Positions 26,487 to 36,451 are shown, numbered from the stretch's first letter. The stretch: 64,000 nt of DNA from Chitinophagaceae bacterium (GCA_016720825.1 JADKJV010000004.1:62001-126000); one strand, 5' to 3'. Notes: generated by a model from the sequence alone, not told the origin. A program made the numbers and translations.

Positions 26487-27824
26487 ATGTTCAGGAAAAT
26501 ACTTATTGCTAACAGAGGAGAAATTGCCCTTCGTGTAATCAGAACCTGCCGGGAAATGGGCATTAAAACAGTTGCTGTTTATTCTACAGCAGACCGCGAC
26601 AGCCTGCATGTGAAATTTGCAGATGAAGCTGTTTGTATTGGCAAACCCCAAAGCGCCGATTCATATCTTAATATACCACACCTGATGGCCGCTGCAGAAA
26701 TTACCAATGCAGATGCGATCCATCCCGGGTACGGTTTCCTGGCAGAAAATGCCAAATTCGCGCAGATCTGTAATGACCACGGTATTAAATTTATCGGACC
26801 CACACCGGATATGATCAACTCCATGGGTGATAAAATCACGGCCAAGGAAACAATGATCAAAGCCGGTGTACCTGTTGTACCCGGCGGTGAAGGGTTATTA
26901 CAAAGCCTCGATGAAGCATTCGGTCTTGCTAAAAACATGGGCTATCCCGTAATCCTCAAAGCCACAGCCGGCGGCGGTGGAAAAGGTATGCGCATTGTTT
27001 GGGAAGATGCGGAAATGGAAAGGGCTTACAACACCGCCAAAGCAGAAGCTGCCGCTTCTTTTAAAAACGACGGGATCTACATGGAGAAATTCGTGGAAGA
27101 GCCGCGCCATATTGAAATACAGGTTGCCGGTGACCAGTACGGAACCGTTTGCCACCTCGGCGAACGTGACTGTTCTATCCAGCGCCGTCACCAGAAACTG
27201 GTAGAGGAATCACCTTCACCATTTATGACGGATGAACTCCGTATGAAAATGGGAGAGGCTGCTAAAAAAGCAGCAAGCGCCATCAACTATGAAAGTGTGG
27301 GTACCGTGGAATTCCTGGTTGATAAGCACAGGAATTTCTATTTCATGGAAATGAATACCCGTATTCAGGTAGAGCATTGTGTAACTGAAGAAGTGATCAA
27401 TTTCGACCTGATTAAGGAACAAATTAAAATCGCCATGGGCGAAAAAATATCCGGCGCCGATTATATCCCGCAAAGCCACGCTATCGAATGCCGGATTAAT
27501 GCCGAAGATCCATACAACGACTTCCGTCCTTCACCCGGCCGCATTTCCGTGTTACACCAGCCCGGTGGTCATGGTGTACGGGTTGACAGCCACGTGTACG
27601 CGGGTTATGTGATCCCTCCTTATTATGATTCCATGATTGGTAAACTGATCACGGTTGCACAAACCAGGCAGGAAGCTATCCAGACCATGTACCGTGCATT
27701 GAGCGAGTATGTGATTGAAGGAGTAAAAACAACAATACCATTCCATTTACAGCTGATGCAGGATGAAAGATTCCGCAGCGGGGATTTCAATACCAAATTC
27801 CTCGAATCATTCAAGCTGAAATAA
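26487..27824 (+). CDS. accC: Acetyl-CoA carboxylase, biotin carboxylase subunit
   Basis: 445 residues, usual length. Starts MFRKILIANRGEIALRVIRTCREMGI, with ATP-grasp motifs KATAGGGGKGMRIV and EMNTRIQVEHCVTEEV, catalytic loop AIECRINAEDP and the C-terminal GKLITVAQTR region. It carboxylates the biotin on AccB, the first committed step of fatty-acid synthesis. It forms an operon with accB. Confidence 0.97.
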   Translation: MFRKILIANRGEIALRVIRTCREMGIKTVAVYSTADRDSLHVKFADEAVCIGKPQSADSYLNIPHLMAAAEITNADAIHPGYGFLAENAKFAQICNDHGIKFIGPTPDMINSMGDKITAKETMIKAGVPVVPGGEGLLQSLDEAFGLAKNMGYPVILKATAGGGGKGMRIVWEDAEMERAYNTAKAEAAASFKNDGIYMEKFVEEPRHIEIQVAGDQYGTVCHLGERDCSIQRRHQKLVEESPSPFMTDELRMKMGEAAKKAASAINYESVGTVEFLVDKHRNFYFMEMNTRIQVEHCVTEEVINFDLIKEQIKIAMGEKISGADYIPQSHAIECRINAEDPYNDFRPSPGRISVLHQPGGHGVRVDSHVYAGYVIPPYYDSMIGKLITVAQTRQEAIQTMYRALSEYVIEGVKTTIPFHLQLMQDERFRSGDFNTKFLESFKLK

Positions 27825-27840
27825 TCCATCGGAGAGAAAA

Positions 27841-27868
27841 GAAACCTGCTCACGCAGGTTTCTTTCTC
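27841..27868 (+). terminator. Terminator of accC
   Basis: Stem GAAACCTGC / GCAGGTTTC with a four-base loop, then a TTTCTC pyrimidine tail. Confidence 0.75.
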
Positions 27869-28005
27869 AAATCGATTTATCATTATTTTTACTGTACAAA
27901 TCTATGCATCGGTATAATAATAATGCCTGATGCGGGATGAAATTTATATGAACTTCGTCAACCGGGTTATTAATTTAACATTCTGTAATTACGTATCTTG
28001 ATTTC

Positions 28006-29034
28006 ATGCAAACACCGGCCGTTCAGATTCCTTCCACCAATGAAAAAGGTACACTGGGTATTCTTCATTTGTGCCGTTACTGGAGTATAAACTTGTTTAA
28101 ACGCAACGGAAATATTCCGGTTGATTCTTACATAGAAGAATGGAGTCTCGATAATGCCATGCTCAATATGCTCGGCCTCGGTCTTGAACAAACGATCACA
28201 TTTCTTTACAGGGAAAATCCTTCATTTGATGAATTTGAAAAATGGATACTGAAATTGAATGGAGGAAAGTTGAGTCAGGAGAAAGTCAATCGTTTTAACC
28301 AGATTGCTTCCGGTGAAATTGCGCCTGATCAATCAGCCGGCAGTATAAAAAATGTGCTCAGCCCCGATGAGCTTGCCAGTTGGAATGAAAACGGTTACCT
28401 GGTCCTTCCTGCTGTTATCAGCCGGGAAGACTGTGAAAGAACCATCCGGCTGATCTGTGATTTTATCGGAATTAACCAATTAGACCCTGCAACCTGGTAT
28501 AATGCACATCCTGCCAGGCAGGGAATCATGGTGCAGTTATTCCAGCATGAATGGATGGAGAAAAACAGGCAGAACGCTTATATCCGCAGCGTATATGAAG
28601 AACTTTGGGGAAGAAAAGACCTGATTGTCAGTACCGCCAGGGCAGGATTCAATCCGCCTGAAACAGCCACCTGGTCATTTCCCGGTCCCCGCATCCACTG
28701 GGATGTAAGTTTGAAACTTCCCATCCCGTTTGGCTTACAGGGCATTCTTTATCTCGCGGATACCGCCGCCGACCAGGGCGCATTCAGCTTCGTCCCCGGC
28801 TTCCACAACAAAATTGAGTCATGGCTCCAAAGCCTTCCACCCGGAACAAATCCGCGAACAACCGATTTTGAAAAACTGGGCGTCAAACCCATCGCTGCCA
28901 ACGCCGGTGATTTTATCATCTGGCACCATGCACTTCCTCATGGCAGCAGTCCCAATAAATCAAACAAACCCCGGTTCGTACAGTATTTCAACTGGGCACC
29001 GCCGGATATGGAATTCAGGGAAGAATGGGTATGA
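28006..29034 (+). CDS. Phytanoyl-CoA dioxygenase (PhyH) family protein
   Basis: 342 residues, cytosolic. A helical N-terminal extension of about 125 residues precedes a PhyH-type double-stranded beta-helix: NGYLVLPAVISREDCER, the iron-binding HxD in RIHWDVSL (near 231-233), QGAFSFVPGFHNKIE and the third His in WHHALPHGSSPNKSNKPRFVQYF with the 2-oxoglutarate Arg. It should be an Fe(II)/2-oxoglutarate oxygenase; the substrate is unknown. No neighbouring gene suggests a pathway. Confidence 0.88.
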   Translation: MQTPAVQIPSTNEKGTLGILHLCRYWSINLFKRNGNIPVDSYIEEWSLDNAMLNMLGLGLEQTITFLYRENPSFDEFEKWILKLNGGKLSQEKVNRFNQIASGEIAPDQSAGSIKNVLSPDELASWNENGYLVLPAVISREDCERTIRLICDFIGINQLDPATWYNAHPARQGIMVQLFQHEWMEKNRQNAYIRSVYEELWGRKDLIVSTARAGFNPPETATWSFPGPRIHWDVSLKLPIPFGLQGILYLADTAADQGAFSFVPGFHNKIESWLQSLPPGTNPRTTDFEKLGVKPIAANAGDFIIWHHALPHGSSPNKSNKPRFVQYFNWAPPDMEFREEWV

Positions 29035-29127
29035 GAGTGAACCCTTAATTCCAAATAGTGTTTAAAAATCAAAAGTAAAATTCAAAAAAGCACCCGGATT
29101 GTTTCAGAAAAAATCCCAAATCCCAAT

Positions 29128-29213
29128 CCCGATAGCTATCCAAATCCCAAATTCCAAACCCGATAGCTATCGGGGCCAAGAGCTAATAGCTAATAGCCAA
29201 TAGCCAAAGGCCA
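29128..29213. repeat. CCCGATAGCTATC palindromes and GCTAATAGC words
   Basis: CCCGATAGCTATC occurs at 29128-29140 and, as a fully palindromic form CCCGATAGCTATCGGGG, at 29159-29175. AATCCCAAAT words are reiterated around them. Next to them at 29181-29213 are reiterated GCTAATAGC/GCCAATAGCC words like those at 591-745. Confidence 0.75.
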
Positions 29214-29264
29214 GGCACCATTTCCCAAATAATCCCTACATTCAACTTCCCCAAAACCAACCGC

Positions 29265-30442
29265 ATGAAAAATGCATACGTACTACTGGCCACACTTTGC
29301 TTTCCCTTCATGCTGGTCGCACAGAAAAAAAACTTTCACGATAAATCAATACTGGCAGATACGCATAACGATGTACTCAGTTCACTGGTCGTTGACCAGG
29401 GACTTGATATTTCAAACAGGTTGTCAACCGGGCACAGCGATCTGGTGAGATTGAAAGAAGGTGGTGGATATCCAGTTTTTTCAATCTGGACAGATAAAGA
29501 ACCAAGAAATAAAGAAGGTTGTTTTAAAGATGCCATACAGGAAATAGATTCACTGGTTTCCTGGCACACAGGAACCAGGGACGCGTATTACTGGCAACAG
29601 ATTATGCGATGGTAAAAACAGCCATCCGGGAACATAAACTTGCTGCACTGATTGGCGTGGAAGGCGGTCACATGATTGAAAACAGTATGGAAAAACTGGA
29701 CCAGCTTGCTGACCGGGGTATGCGCTACATGACACTCACCTGGAATAATAGTTTGCCATGGGCCAGCAGCGCGATGGACGAAACATTGCATCCTGAAACC
29801 TTAACCCATAAAGGATTAACCGATTTCGGGAGATCAGTGGTGAAAAGAATGAATGAACTGGGAATCATTATTGACCTTTCGCATACGGGTGAACAGACTT
29901 TTTATGATGCACTGGCTGTTACAACCAAACCTGTTTTATTGTCGCACAGTTCTGTCTGGTCCATTTGCCCGGTCTTCCGCAATGTAAAAGATGACCAGAT
30001 AAAAGCCGTGGCTAAGAATGGTGGCGTGATTTGCGTGAACTTTTATGCCGGGTTCATCAGTAAAAATTATGACCAGCGTTCAGCCTGGCTCAATGGCAAA
30101 GGGAAGGAAGTTATTACGGATTCGTTAATGAACATCCTGCATGATACAGCACAGGTGAGGATTAAGACTGAACAGCTGATTGAATCGGAACTGGAAAAAG
30201 CAAGACCCACACTGGCTGAATTGGTGGATCATATTGATTACATCGTAAAACTGGTTGGGGATGATTATGCGGGAATCGGTTCAGACTATGATGGTGTGAG
30301 CAAACTCCCCCTGCAGCTTGATGATGCCACAACTTATCCGCTGATTACCGCAGAATTACTCCGCAGGGGTTATTCAGAAAAATCTGTCAGGAAAATACTC
30401 GGCGGGAATGTACTCCGCGTAATGAAGGCCAATTTTAATTAA
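29265..30442 (+). CDS. Exported M19 membrane dipeptidase (one-base frameshift)
   Basis: About 392 residues when joined. Signal peptide MKNAYVLLATLCFPFMLVAQ, then zinc motifs of the renal-dipeptidase family: ADTHNDV, GVEGGHMIE (bridging Glu), LSHTGEQTF, SHSSVWSI and GIGSDYDG. It hydrolyses dipeptides, in many bacteria with D-residue tolerance. The frame breaks near 29566-29571: adding one base (for example CACACAAGG) gives SWHTRNQGRVLLATDYAMVK; the span is a multiple of three minus one. Its 3' end overlaps the convergent OmpA gene by 8 bp. Confidence 0.87.
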
Positions 30443-31142
30443 GCACCCGTACTTCTGTACGCCTGTTCAGCTGCCGGCCCTCTTCAGTTTCATTATCTGC
30501 TACAGGCGCTGAAGCCCCGTAACCTTTTGCTGTTACCCTGGCGGCTTCTATGCCTTTACTTAAAAGATATTTGCGGATAGTATTGGCACGTTCAGTGCTG
30601 AGTTTGAGATTGTCTGCATCCTTCCCGATATTATCTGTGTGACCGGCAATTTCAATCCGGATCTGCGGTTTGTTTTTCAGGTAATCAACCAGTTCATTCA
30701 GTTCGGCAAATGAATCAGGCCGCAATGTGGCTTTGCCAAAATCAAAATGGACATTATCCAGCGTGTACAGTTTTGCTGCTTCAAATCTCACGCGTACTGT
30801 AAACGGTTCTGAAAAATATTCCCCGGGTCCGGGTGCAGGGATTTGTATGAGCCCGGTCTTTGTAGTGTCAGTCAGGCTTTTTACTGAAATAATATACTCA
30901 TCACCCGCTGGGATATGCATATTGAATTTCCCTGTGACATCTGATTTCCCTTTGTAAATAATGCCCTGGCTTTTGCTTTTCAGCATAACTACTTCGCCGG
31001 GGGCAGGTTTGCCTTTCATGTCTGTTACAAGAACAACCAACGGGGCCTGTGTGGTGGAATCTGCAACCGTGTTATTAACCTGGGATAATCCGGGGCAGGC
31101 ACAAAGCATGAAAATGCCTGAAAGGAGTTTAGTTAACTGCAT
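30435..31142 (-). CDS. OmpA-family protein with N-terminal carboxypeptidase-regulatory-like domain
   Basis: 235 residues with a signal peptide ending near CPGLSQ (LLSGIFMLCACPGLSQ; a lipobox is possible but not clean). Residues 30-105 form a beta-sandwich domain (PLVVLVTDMKGKPAPGEVVMLKSK). From about 125 there is an OmpA C-terminal domain: NVHFDFGKATLRPDSFAELNEL, IEIAGHTDNIG, LSTERANTIRKYLLSKGI, ARVTAKGYGASAPVADN and NRRTEVRVL, the peptidoglycan-binding set. It probably links the envelope to the cell wall. The 31202 regulator lies upstream on the same strand. Confidence 0.9.
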   Translation of the reverse strand: MQLTKLLSGIFMLCACPGLSQVNNTVADSTTQAPLVVLVTDMKGKPAPGEVVMLKSKSQGIIYKGKSDVTGKFNMHIPAGDEYIISVKSLTDTTKTGLIQIPAPGPGEYFSEPFTVRVRFEAAKLYTLDNVHFDFGKATLRPDSFAELNELVDYLKNKPQIRIEIAGHTDNIGKDADNLKLSTERANTIRKYLLSKGIEAARVTAKGYGASAPVADNETEEGRQLNRRTEVRVLN

Positions 31143-31201
31143 ACTAAATCCGGAAACGGAAATCCGGCTGATATATTGCAGTTTTTGAAGGCTATCTGTG
31201 C

Positions 31202-31948
31202 TTACTTTTTCTCAAGCATGCCCAGCACCCAGTCTTTTTTGCGCTGGGATACGGGAATGGATTTTCCGCCTTCTAATACCAGCATGCCACCATCTGTTTT
31301 ATCAAACAACCTTATTTTGGCAGGATTTGCCAGAAAGCTGTGGTGTGTGCGGATAAATCCGAGCGGCTCCAGGATTGTTTCGTACTCTTTAAGGTTTTTA
31401 GATACCAGGATGGGTTCACCTTCCTGCAGGTAAAAACGGGTATAGGTGCCTTCCGCTTCGCAGTACAGTATATCAGAGATTTTCACAAACCAGGTATTGT
31501 CAATATCCCTTAATACAATCCGGCGGTCGGGCTGGCTGATGCCGGAAAGTTGCTGTAATAAAACCTGTACCTGTTCCTGCAGGTTGCTGGTACGTATCCT
31601 GCCGGCTGCTTTCTGGATGCCTGATTGCAGTGCTTCGATATCCACGGGCTTCAACAGGTAATCAATGGCACTGAACCTGAATGCATCAATGGCATATTTA
31701 TTATGGGCAGTTACAAAAATGAGCTGGAATGCCGGGTCCTGGACCTGTTTCAGTAAATCAAAACCGGTGCCGTCATCCATTTCCACGTCCAGCAAAACAA
31801 TATCCGGCCTGAACAGGCGGATCTGTTTTAAACCTTCCTGCACACCGCTGGCTTCAGCCAGGCTGGTGATCTCCGGACAGTATTGCCTGAGCATATTCAA
31901 TATGCCCTCACGCAGGTGGACTTCATTATCAATAACGAGTGCTTTCAT
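31202..31948 (-). CDS. LytTR-family response regulator
   Basis: 248 residues. Receiver domain 1-120 with acidic pocket (VIDNE), phospho-acceptor Asp in VLLDVEMDDGTG, Thr in FVTAHN and Lys in DYLLKPV. The C-terminal LytTR DNA-binding domain (ISDILYCEAEGTYTRFYLQEGEPILVSKNLKEYE, GFIRTHHSFLANPAKI) follows a short coiled linker. The natural partner is the LytS-type kinase at 34346-36219, 2.4 kb away on the same strand with two unrelated genes in between; pairing is inference. Confidence 0.95.
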   Translation of the reverse strand: MKALVIDNEVHLREGILNMLRQYCPEITSLAEASGVQEGLKQIRLFRPDIVLLDVEMDDGTGFDLLKQVQDPAFQLIFVTAHNKYAIDAFRFSAIDYLLKPVDIEALQSGIQKAAGRIRTSNLQEQVQVLLQQLSGISQPDRRIVLRDIDNTWFVKISDILYCEAEGTYTRFYLQEGEPILVSKNLKEYETILEPLGFIRTHHSFLANPAKIRLFDKTDGGMLVLEGGKSIPVSQRKKDWVLGMLEKK

Positions 31949-32006
31949 ACAGTTCTTTGTTAAAGATATAGAATGACAGGTACAGCTGATCAGTTCGGGA
32001 AATAAA

Positions 32007-32032
32007 AAAGCCCGGTGATAGAAATCACCAGG
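32007..32032 (-). terminator. Terminator of the OB-fold lipoprotein gene
   Basis: Stem GCCCGGTGAT / ATCACCAGGC (one mismatch), loop AGAA, flanked on the left by an A run that is the T run of the minus transcript. It separates the lipoprotein from the LytTR gene. Confidence 0.8.
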
Positions 32033-32051
32033 CGTACGAACTGTATTGTTA

Positions 32052-32476
32052 CTATTGAAGCAACTTGCATTCAGTCAGCTCTATGCCACCGGCGCCCTTA
32101 GCGATTTTCCCGCTGATGGTTACCGTTGCGTCTTTCGCGATGGCCTGTATAGCTGCTGCCTGGTCTTTTTCAAATATGCAGGAGAAGCTGGCTGATGCCA
32201 TGCCTTCCAGTTTTTTGTCGCCAAGATTTAACTGTACCTGGCCACCCATCCGGTTATTACTGCCCCAGCTGATGGCAGATACAGTTATTTCTTTGCCCGA
32301 ATTGGCTTCATCAGCCCCGAGGAATGCCGTGGCTTCTGCTACGGTCATGCCTTTCCGGCTGACGTCCTTTCCGGATTCTTTGCCGTCGTTGTTTTTTGTG
32401 TCATTCCCGGAGCCGCAACTCCAGATGGCTACAGAGATGCACAGGGTATAAATGAAAGGGTACAGGTTTTTTTCAC
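32052..32476 (-). CDS. OB-fold putative lipoprotein (start region probably frameshifted)
   Basis: From the ATG at 32348 the protein has only 98 residues (MTVAEATAFLGADEANSGKEITVSAIS ...), a small OB-like barrel with the ending VTISGKIAKGAGGIELTECKL, as in tRNA_anti-like lipoproteins. The same frame runs on upstream, encoding IYTLCISVAIWSCGSGNDTKNN, a lipoprotein-like export signal, but has no start codon. Restoring one A in the run at 32467-32473 would put a GTG at 32476 in frame, giving (M)KKNLYPFIYTLCISVAIWSC and about 141 residues. That is inference, supported by the same error type elsewhere. Confidence 0.6.
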
Positions 32477-32708
32477 GCAGAATAATTTTGAAACCGGAAG
32501 ATAGATCATCACTGAATCCCTAAAACCCGGCTTTGATAACTGTAACCGGTGGATTAGTAACTGCAGGGCTTCTCCTTTTAACCGTATCCCGCGTTGAATA
32601 ACCTTCAATGCGATAGCCATGAATTGCAGTTATCTACCCAATGCAGTCACTTGCTGTTCTGTTCAATCCGGGATTGCTATGTTTTTTATTTTACGGAAAA
32701 CCGTCATC

Positions 32709-34304
32709 ATGAAAAAAATGTTCATTCTCGCTTTTTCGATCCTGTTTGTTGCTAACCTTTATGCACAGGATGATACTTACGCCGGACCGGCTAAAGTATA
32801 TGTCCGTTCTTTCTGGACCCAGGTACAGAAACTCAAGGATGGCAAGGGTACAACCTCTTCTGTTACTAACCTGGAAAGGGCTATGGGCAGTGTAAAGGAA
32901 AAAGACGCTGCATATAACACAGCTGCAATGGAAGCAGAAATTAAAAAATGGAAAGACGAGCAAACTGCTAAACAGAATGCCGCTGATGCTGAAGCCAATA
33001 AAGCTGATGAAGAACGGACCTATTTTAAAAAGGTTTGGGCTCAGCTGGTTGATGTGCATGCCTGGGGCAATGAGATCAGCGGTATGGCAAGCGGAACGGC
33101 CTATTACGAAAAAATAAAGGCGATCAACCTGGAAGAGTTTAAACAACGCAAACTTGCATTAAACGGCAGGAAAAGCAGTTATGCGGATGATGCAGATAAA
33201 ATCCTGGCTGACTATAATGATTTTGTAAAACGCTCTGATATGGTGAAATGGGTAATTGATAATATGATCAGTCATGCCAAATCAGCCAATATACCCGCTG
33301 AACGTACTAAGTTGTACACTGAAGCCCGGATGCAATGCATGGGTATTTTGCTGATTATACCTGATCACGCACTCGTTAAACAAAAGCTCACCGACATTAA
33401 TAAATTATCCGGTGAAGCGGAAGCCGCAACTGCCAAATTCATTACCAGTGATTTTCACAAAGAACACCTGAACCAGATTGTATGGAGTACCAAACCGCTT
33501 GTGATTGGCCAGGAAAAAGGGATGTCGTCATTTATTAAAACTGAATTCAAAAGCGGAGAAGCGATTTTCGGTACCGCTTACCTGGCCCGTTCACTGAAAG
33601 ATGCACAGGGGGCACAAGAGAAATTGCATGTAGTCATCAAAGTGGATAACGGCCTTGCCGTATGGGGTGGTGATTTATCTTATTTCATCGTGCCGGCTAA
33701 TACACAGGATAAATCTTACGTACAGTTTGCGCTTATACCTGATGAAGCCTGGATGAAAGATCATTATGCGCCCTATATCGCACAGGAAAACTGGACACTG
33801 TCTTACCTCATGGATAACCTGGCAAAGGCCGGTGATGTACATCATGATATAACCTGTGAACTTGACTTCGCAGGTTTCGGTGCCGAGAATATCAAAAGCA
33901 AACTGGCCTTTGATATGAGCGGCGGATCGGCAGCCCTTAAAAAAATGGCATCCGATATGCACCAGACACTGATGGCCACCCGTAAACTGCCGAAAGCGGC
34001 TATGTCCAATCCTGCGATAGAGCAGCAAATGCTGACCGTGATGAATAAGCTGGGTTGGGAACAGCAGTTTAAAAAAGTGGTAATCACTTCCAGCGAATGG
34101 ACCGTGGTTAAAAATGACCTGACCGGCGCTATATTATACCGTTTTCTGGGTGCAGTAGGAGCGGGTCCTGATCCGGACGGAAAATGTTATTATCAGGAAT
34201 TTACTTTCAAACAGGATTATACCGGTGCAGGGAAATTTGAATCCACCATCCGGTTCAACAGTTACGGAGGCAAGCGGGAATTGGGATGTGATAAGATAAA
34301 ATAA
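32709..34304 (+). CDS. Exported protein of unknown function
   Basis: 531 residues from MKKMFILAFSILFVANLYAQ, a good signal peptide; the upstream in-frame ATG at 32619 is rejected. Residues 40-110 are helical, Lys/Glu/Ala rich, and could be a coiled coil; the middle contains FKSGEAIFGTAYLARSLKD and a beta-rich segment (VVIKVDNGLAVWGGDLSYFIVP); the C-terminus has YQEFTFKQDYTGAGKFESTIRFNS. I do not recognise a named family. It is single, on the opposite strand to its flanking regulator and kinase. Confidence 0.7.
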   Translation: MKKMFILAFSILFVANLYAQDDTYAGPAKVYVRSFWTQVQKLKDGKGTTSSVTNLERAMGSVKEKDAAYNTAAMEAEIKKWKDEQTAKQNAADAEANKADEERTYFKKVWAQLVDVHAWGNEISGMASGTAYYEKIKAINLEEFKQRKLALNGRKSSYADDADKILADYNDFVKRSDMVKWVIDNMISHAKSANIPAERTKLYTEARMQCMGILLIIPDHALVKQKLTDINKLSGEAEAATAKFITSDFHKEHLNQIVWSTKPLVIGQEKGMSSFIKTEFKSGEAIFGTAYLARSLKDAQGAQEKLHVVIKVDNGLAVWGGDLSYFIVPANTQDKSYVQFALIPDEAWMKDHYAPYIAQENWTLSYLMDNLAKAGDVHHDITCELDFAGFGAENIKSKLAFDMSGGSAALKKMASDMHQTLMATRKLPKAAMSNPAIEQQMLTVMNKLGWEQQFKKVVITSSEWTVVKNDLTGAILYRFLGAVGAGPDPDGKCYYQEFTFKQDYTGAGKFESTIRFNSYGGKRELGCDKIK

Positions 34305-34314
34305 GTACAAATGA

Positions 34315-34345
34315 AAAGGCCAGCCCGAAAGCTGGCCTTTTTTTA
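34315..34345. terminator. Bidirectional terminator
   Basis: Stem AAAGGCCAGC / GCTGGCCTTT, loop CCGAAA, T run on the right and A run on the left; it serves the convergent 32709 gene and the kinase. Confidence 0.92.
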
Positions 34346-36219
34346 TCAGCGTTTAATATCGGTTTTGTATAAAAGCGGCAAAGTGATTTTTACCATTACG
34401 CCCGGCCCATCCGGGTTGTTCGCGATAGAAAACCCGGCTCGGGTCTTCAGTTTAAGATTGAGCAGGTAAATCCTGTCGCGGATAATTTGTGTAGCCCTCG
34501 AAATATGATCATCCTGTTCGCGCGGCTTGTTTAATAATCCCTTTCCGTTATCTGAAATAGTAACCAGCAGGTCCTGCCCGGCTTCGCCAAACGTAATGGA
34601 AATCTGCCCGGTCGTTTCAATACCGCTGAAGCCGTGTTCAATGCTGTTTTCAGTGAAAGGCTGCAGGATCATGGAAGGCATAATCAGTTCTGATGCATCC
34701 ATTGTTTCCGGTATAATGATGCTGTATTCAAATTTACCGGGGAAGCGCATCTTTTGAAGGGTAAGGTATTCACCCAGGAAATCAGCTTCCTGTTCCAGCG
34801 TTACATATTCTTTATACGTGCTCTCCAGGGTTTCACGCATGATGTGGGAGAATTTTGACAGGTTACTGGCAATACTCTTCCCGTCATTGCCCTGCAGGGC
34901 ATAAGTCTGGAGCGAAGCCAGCGCATTGAAGAAAAAGTGCGGATTCATCCTTGCACGGTTCAGCCTTTGTTCTGTTTCAAGTATTTTCTGTTTGTTCTTC
35001 AGGGATTGCTGCCTGATAAAAATACCAATCCGGTTAATGCCAGCAAACCGGTTAATGCCAGCAGCAGGTAAATCCTTTTTTGCTGGGCCAGTTCACGGAT
35101 TGTTTTTTCATTTTTTGCTTTATTGTATTGTTGTTCCAGTTCATTAATTTTTTCCAGACGCTGCATTGTAAACACACTGTCTTTAATGTGTTCAAACTTT
35201 TTAAAAGTGCTGAGTGCTTTGGGAAGGTTGCCGGAGGCTTCATATAATTTGACAGCTTCCCCCAGCATAGACAATGTGGCCGGTGTGCGGCCCTCAATAG
35301 TTTCTGCGTAATACAAGGCAGTATCCTGCCAGCGTTCTGCTTCCTTGAACTGTTTCAGGTCCATATAATCCCAGGCTTTGGAAAAATACAGGGAGGCCGG
35401 GTTTGTCAATCCCGGTATTTTCCTGAAAAAATAAATAGCAGAATCAATATAAGTAACTGCATCGTTTAAATGTCCCCGGTGATAAGCATTGGCTTCATAC
35501 ACCCGGTATACCCTCGTGATTTCTTCAAAATCCTGTTGTTTGAATGCCGCTGCTTTAGCAATATTGGCATAGGCTATAGAGGTATCCATCAGCGTAATCC
35601 TTTCCGTCAGTGTGTATTTCCGCTCATATTCAAATGCCAGCCAGTTATACCATTCAGCAGTTGAATTTTCATCATTGTTTTTTAATGTAATGGCTTCCGC
35701 TTTTTTAACATACTCCCAGTTTTTTTCTTCCTGGTCCTGCCTGGTAAAAAGGAAAACTATAAACGTAATGGCTTTCAGCTGCAGTTTTGGGTCTTTAATG
35801 GTTTCTGCAGATTGAAGCGCACCGAATGCATTCTTTGACAGATTTTCATAATCCTGTGCAACCTTGCAATAATGGGCATAGGTTAAATAATACCGGGCGA
35901 GGGTATAATCTTTGCATTCAGTTTCTTTTGTTTTTTTCTCCAGTGCCTGGATCAGTTCCAGTGCCCGCGGCAATTTCTTTTGTGAAATACAATAGGTCGC
36001 TTCCAGGATCAGCGCTTCAACCGCACAGGCACGATTGCCTGTTTTTTGCAGCCGGCTGATTTCCCCGAAAATGGAAACAGAATCCTTACTGTTTATCAGC
36101 GCCCTGATTTGTTTGGGATCCGACTGGGCACATTGACAGTCCTGCGAATACGATACAGTCTGTGTAATACATAGCAGGATTAAAAACGCAATCCTGCATA
36201 CAGTTCCGGTTAATTTCAT
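34346..36219 (-). CDS. TPR-containing LytS-type sensor histidine kinase (one-base frameshift)
   Basis: About 624 residues when joined. A signal peptide (MKLTGTVCRIAFLILLCITQTVSYSQ), a periplasmic array of TPR-like helices (about 60-370), a coiled segment, a membrane helix (YLLLALTGLLALTGLVF), then the His_kinase domain with phospho-acceptor in MNPHFFFNAL and a HATPase_c (TENSIEHGF, ISDNGKGL). The break lies in the A run at 35018-35022 (minus T5 should be T6): VFL/SGSNP* becomes VFFIRQQSLKNKQ, joining to the kinase. Span is a multiple of three minus one. The membrane helix contains a tandem 18-bp duplication (35030-35065). Confidence 0.88.
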
Positions 36220-36403
36220 AACAATACTATTTGGAGTGGGTGTATTAAAAATACAGGAATATGTCCTTCCAACGCATTGCCAATCACTATTTTCTGAAAC
36301 CTTTTTTAAGGCAAAATCAGTTGTTTGCCCGGAACCATCAATTATTGGTTTATATCAGGCAGTTATTAAGCGTACGGGTCCTGAAAGAAAAAAAATACAG
36401 GTA

Positions 36404-36430
36404 AAAAAAAGGTCCTGCTGCCGCAGGACC
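36404..36430 (-). terminator. Terminator of the small membrane-protein operon
   Basis: Stem GGTCCTGC / GCAGGACC, loop TGCC, preceded on the plus strand by an A run (T run for the minus transcript). Confidence 0.9.
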
Positions 36431-36451
36431 CTGGTTACTGGTTATGATTGC

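Noticed and set aside
31176..31976. Plus-strand frames opposite the LytTR gene
   Set aside because: Shadows of the regulator; no motif.
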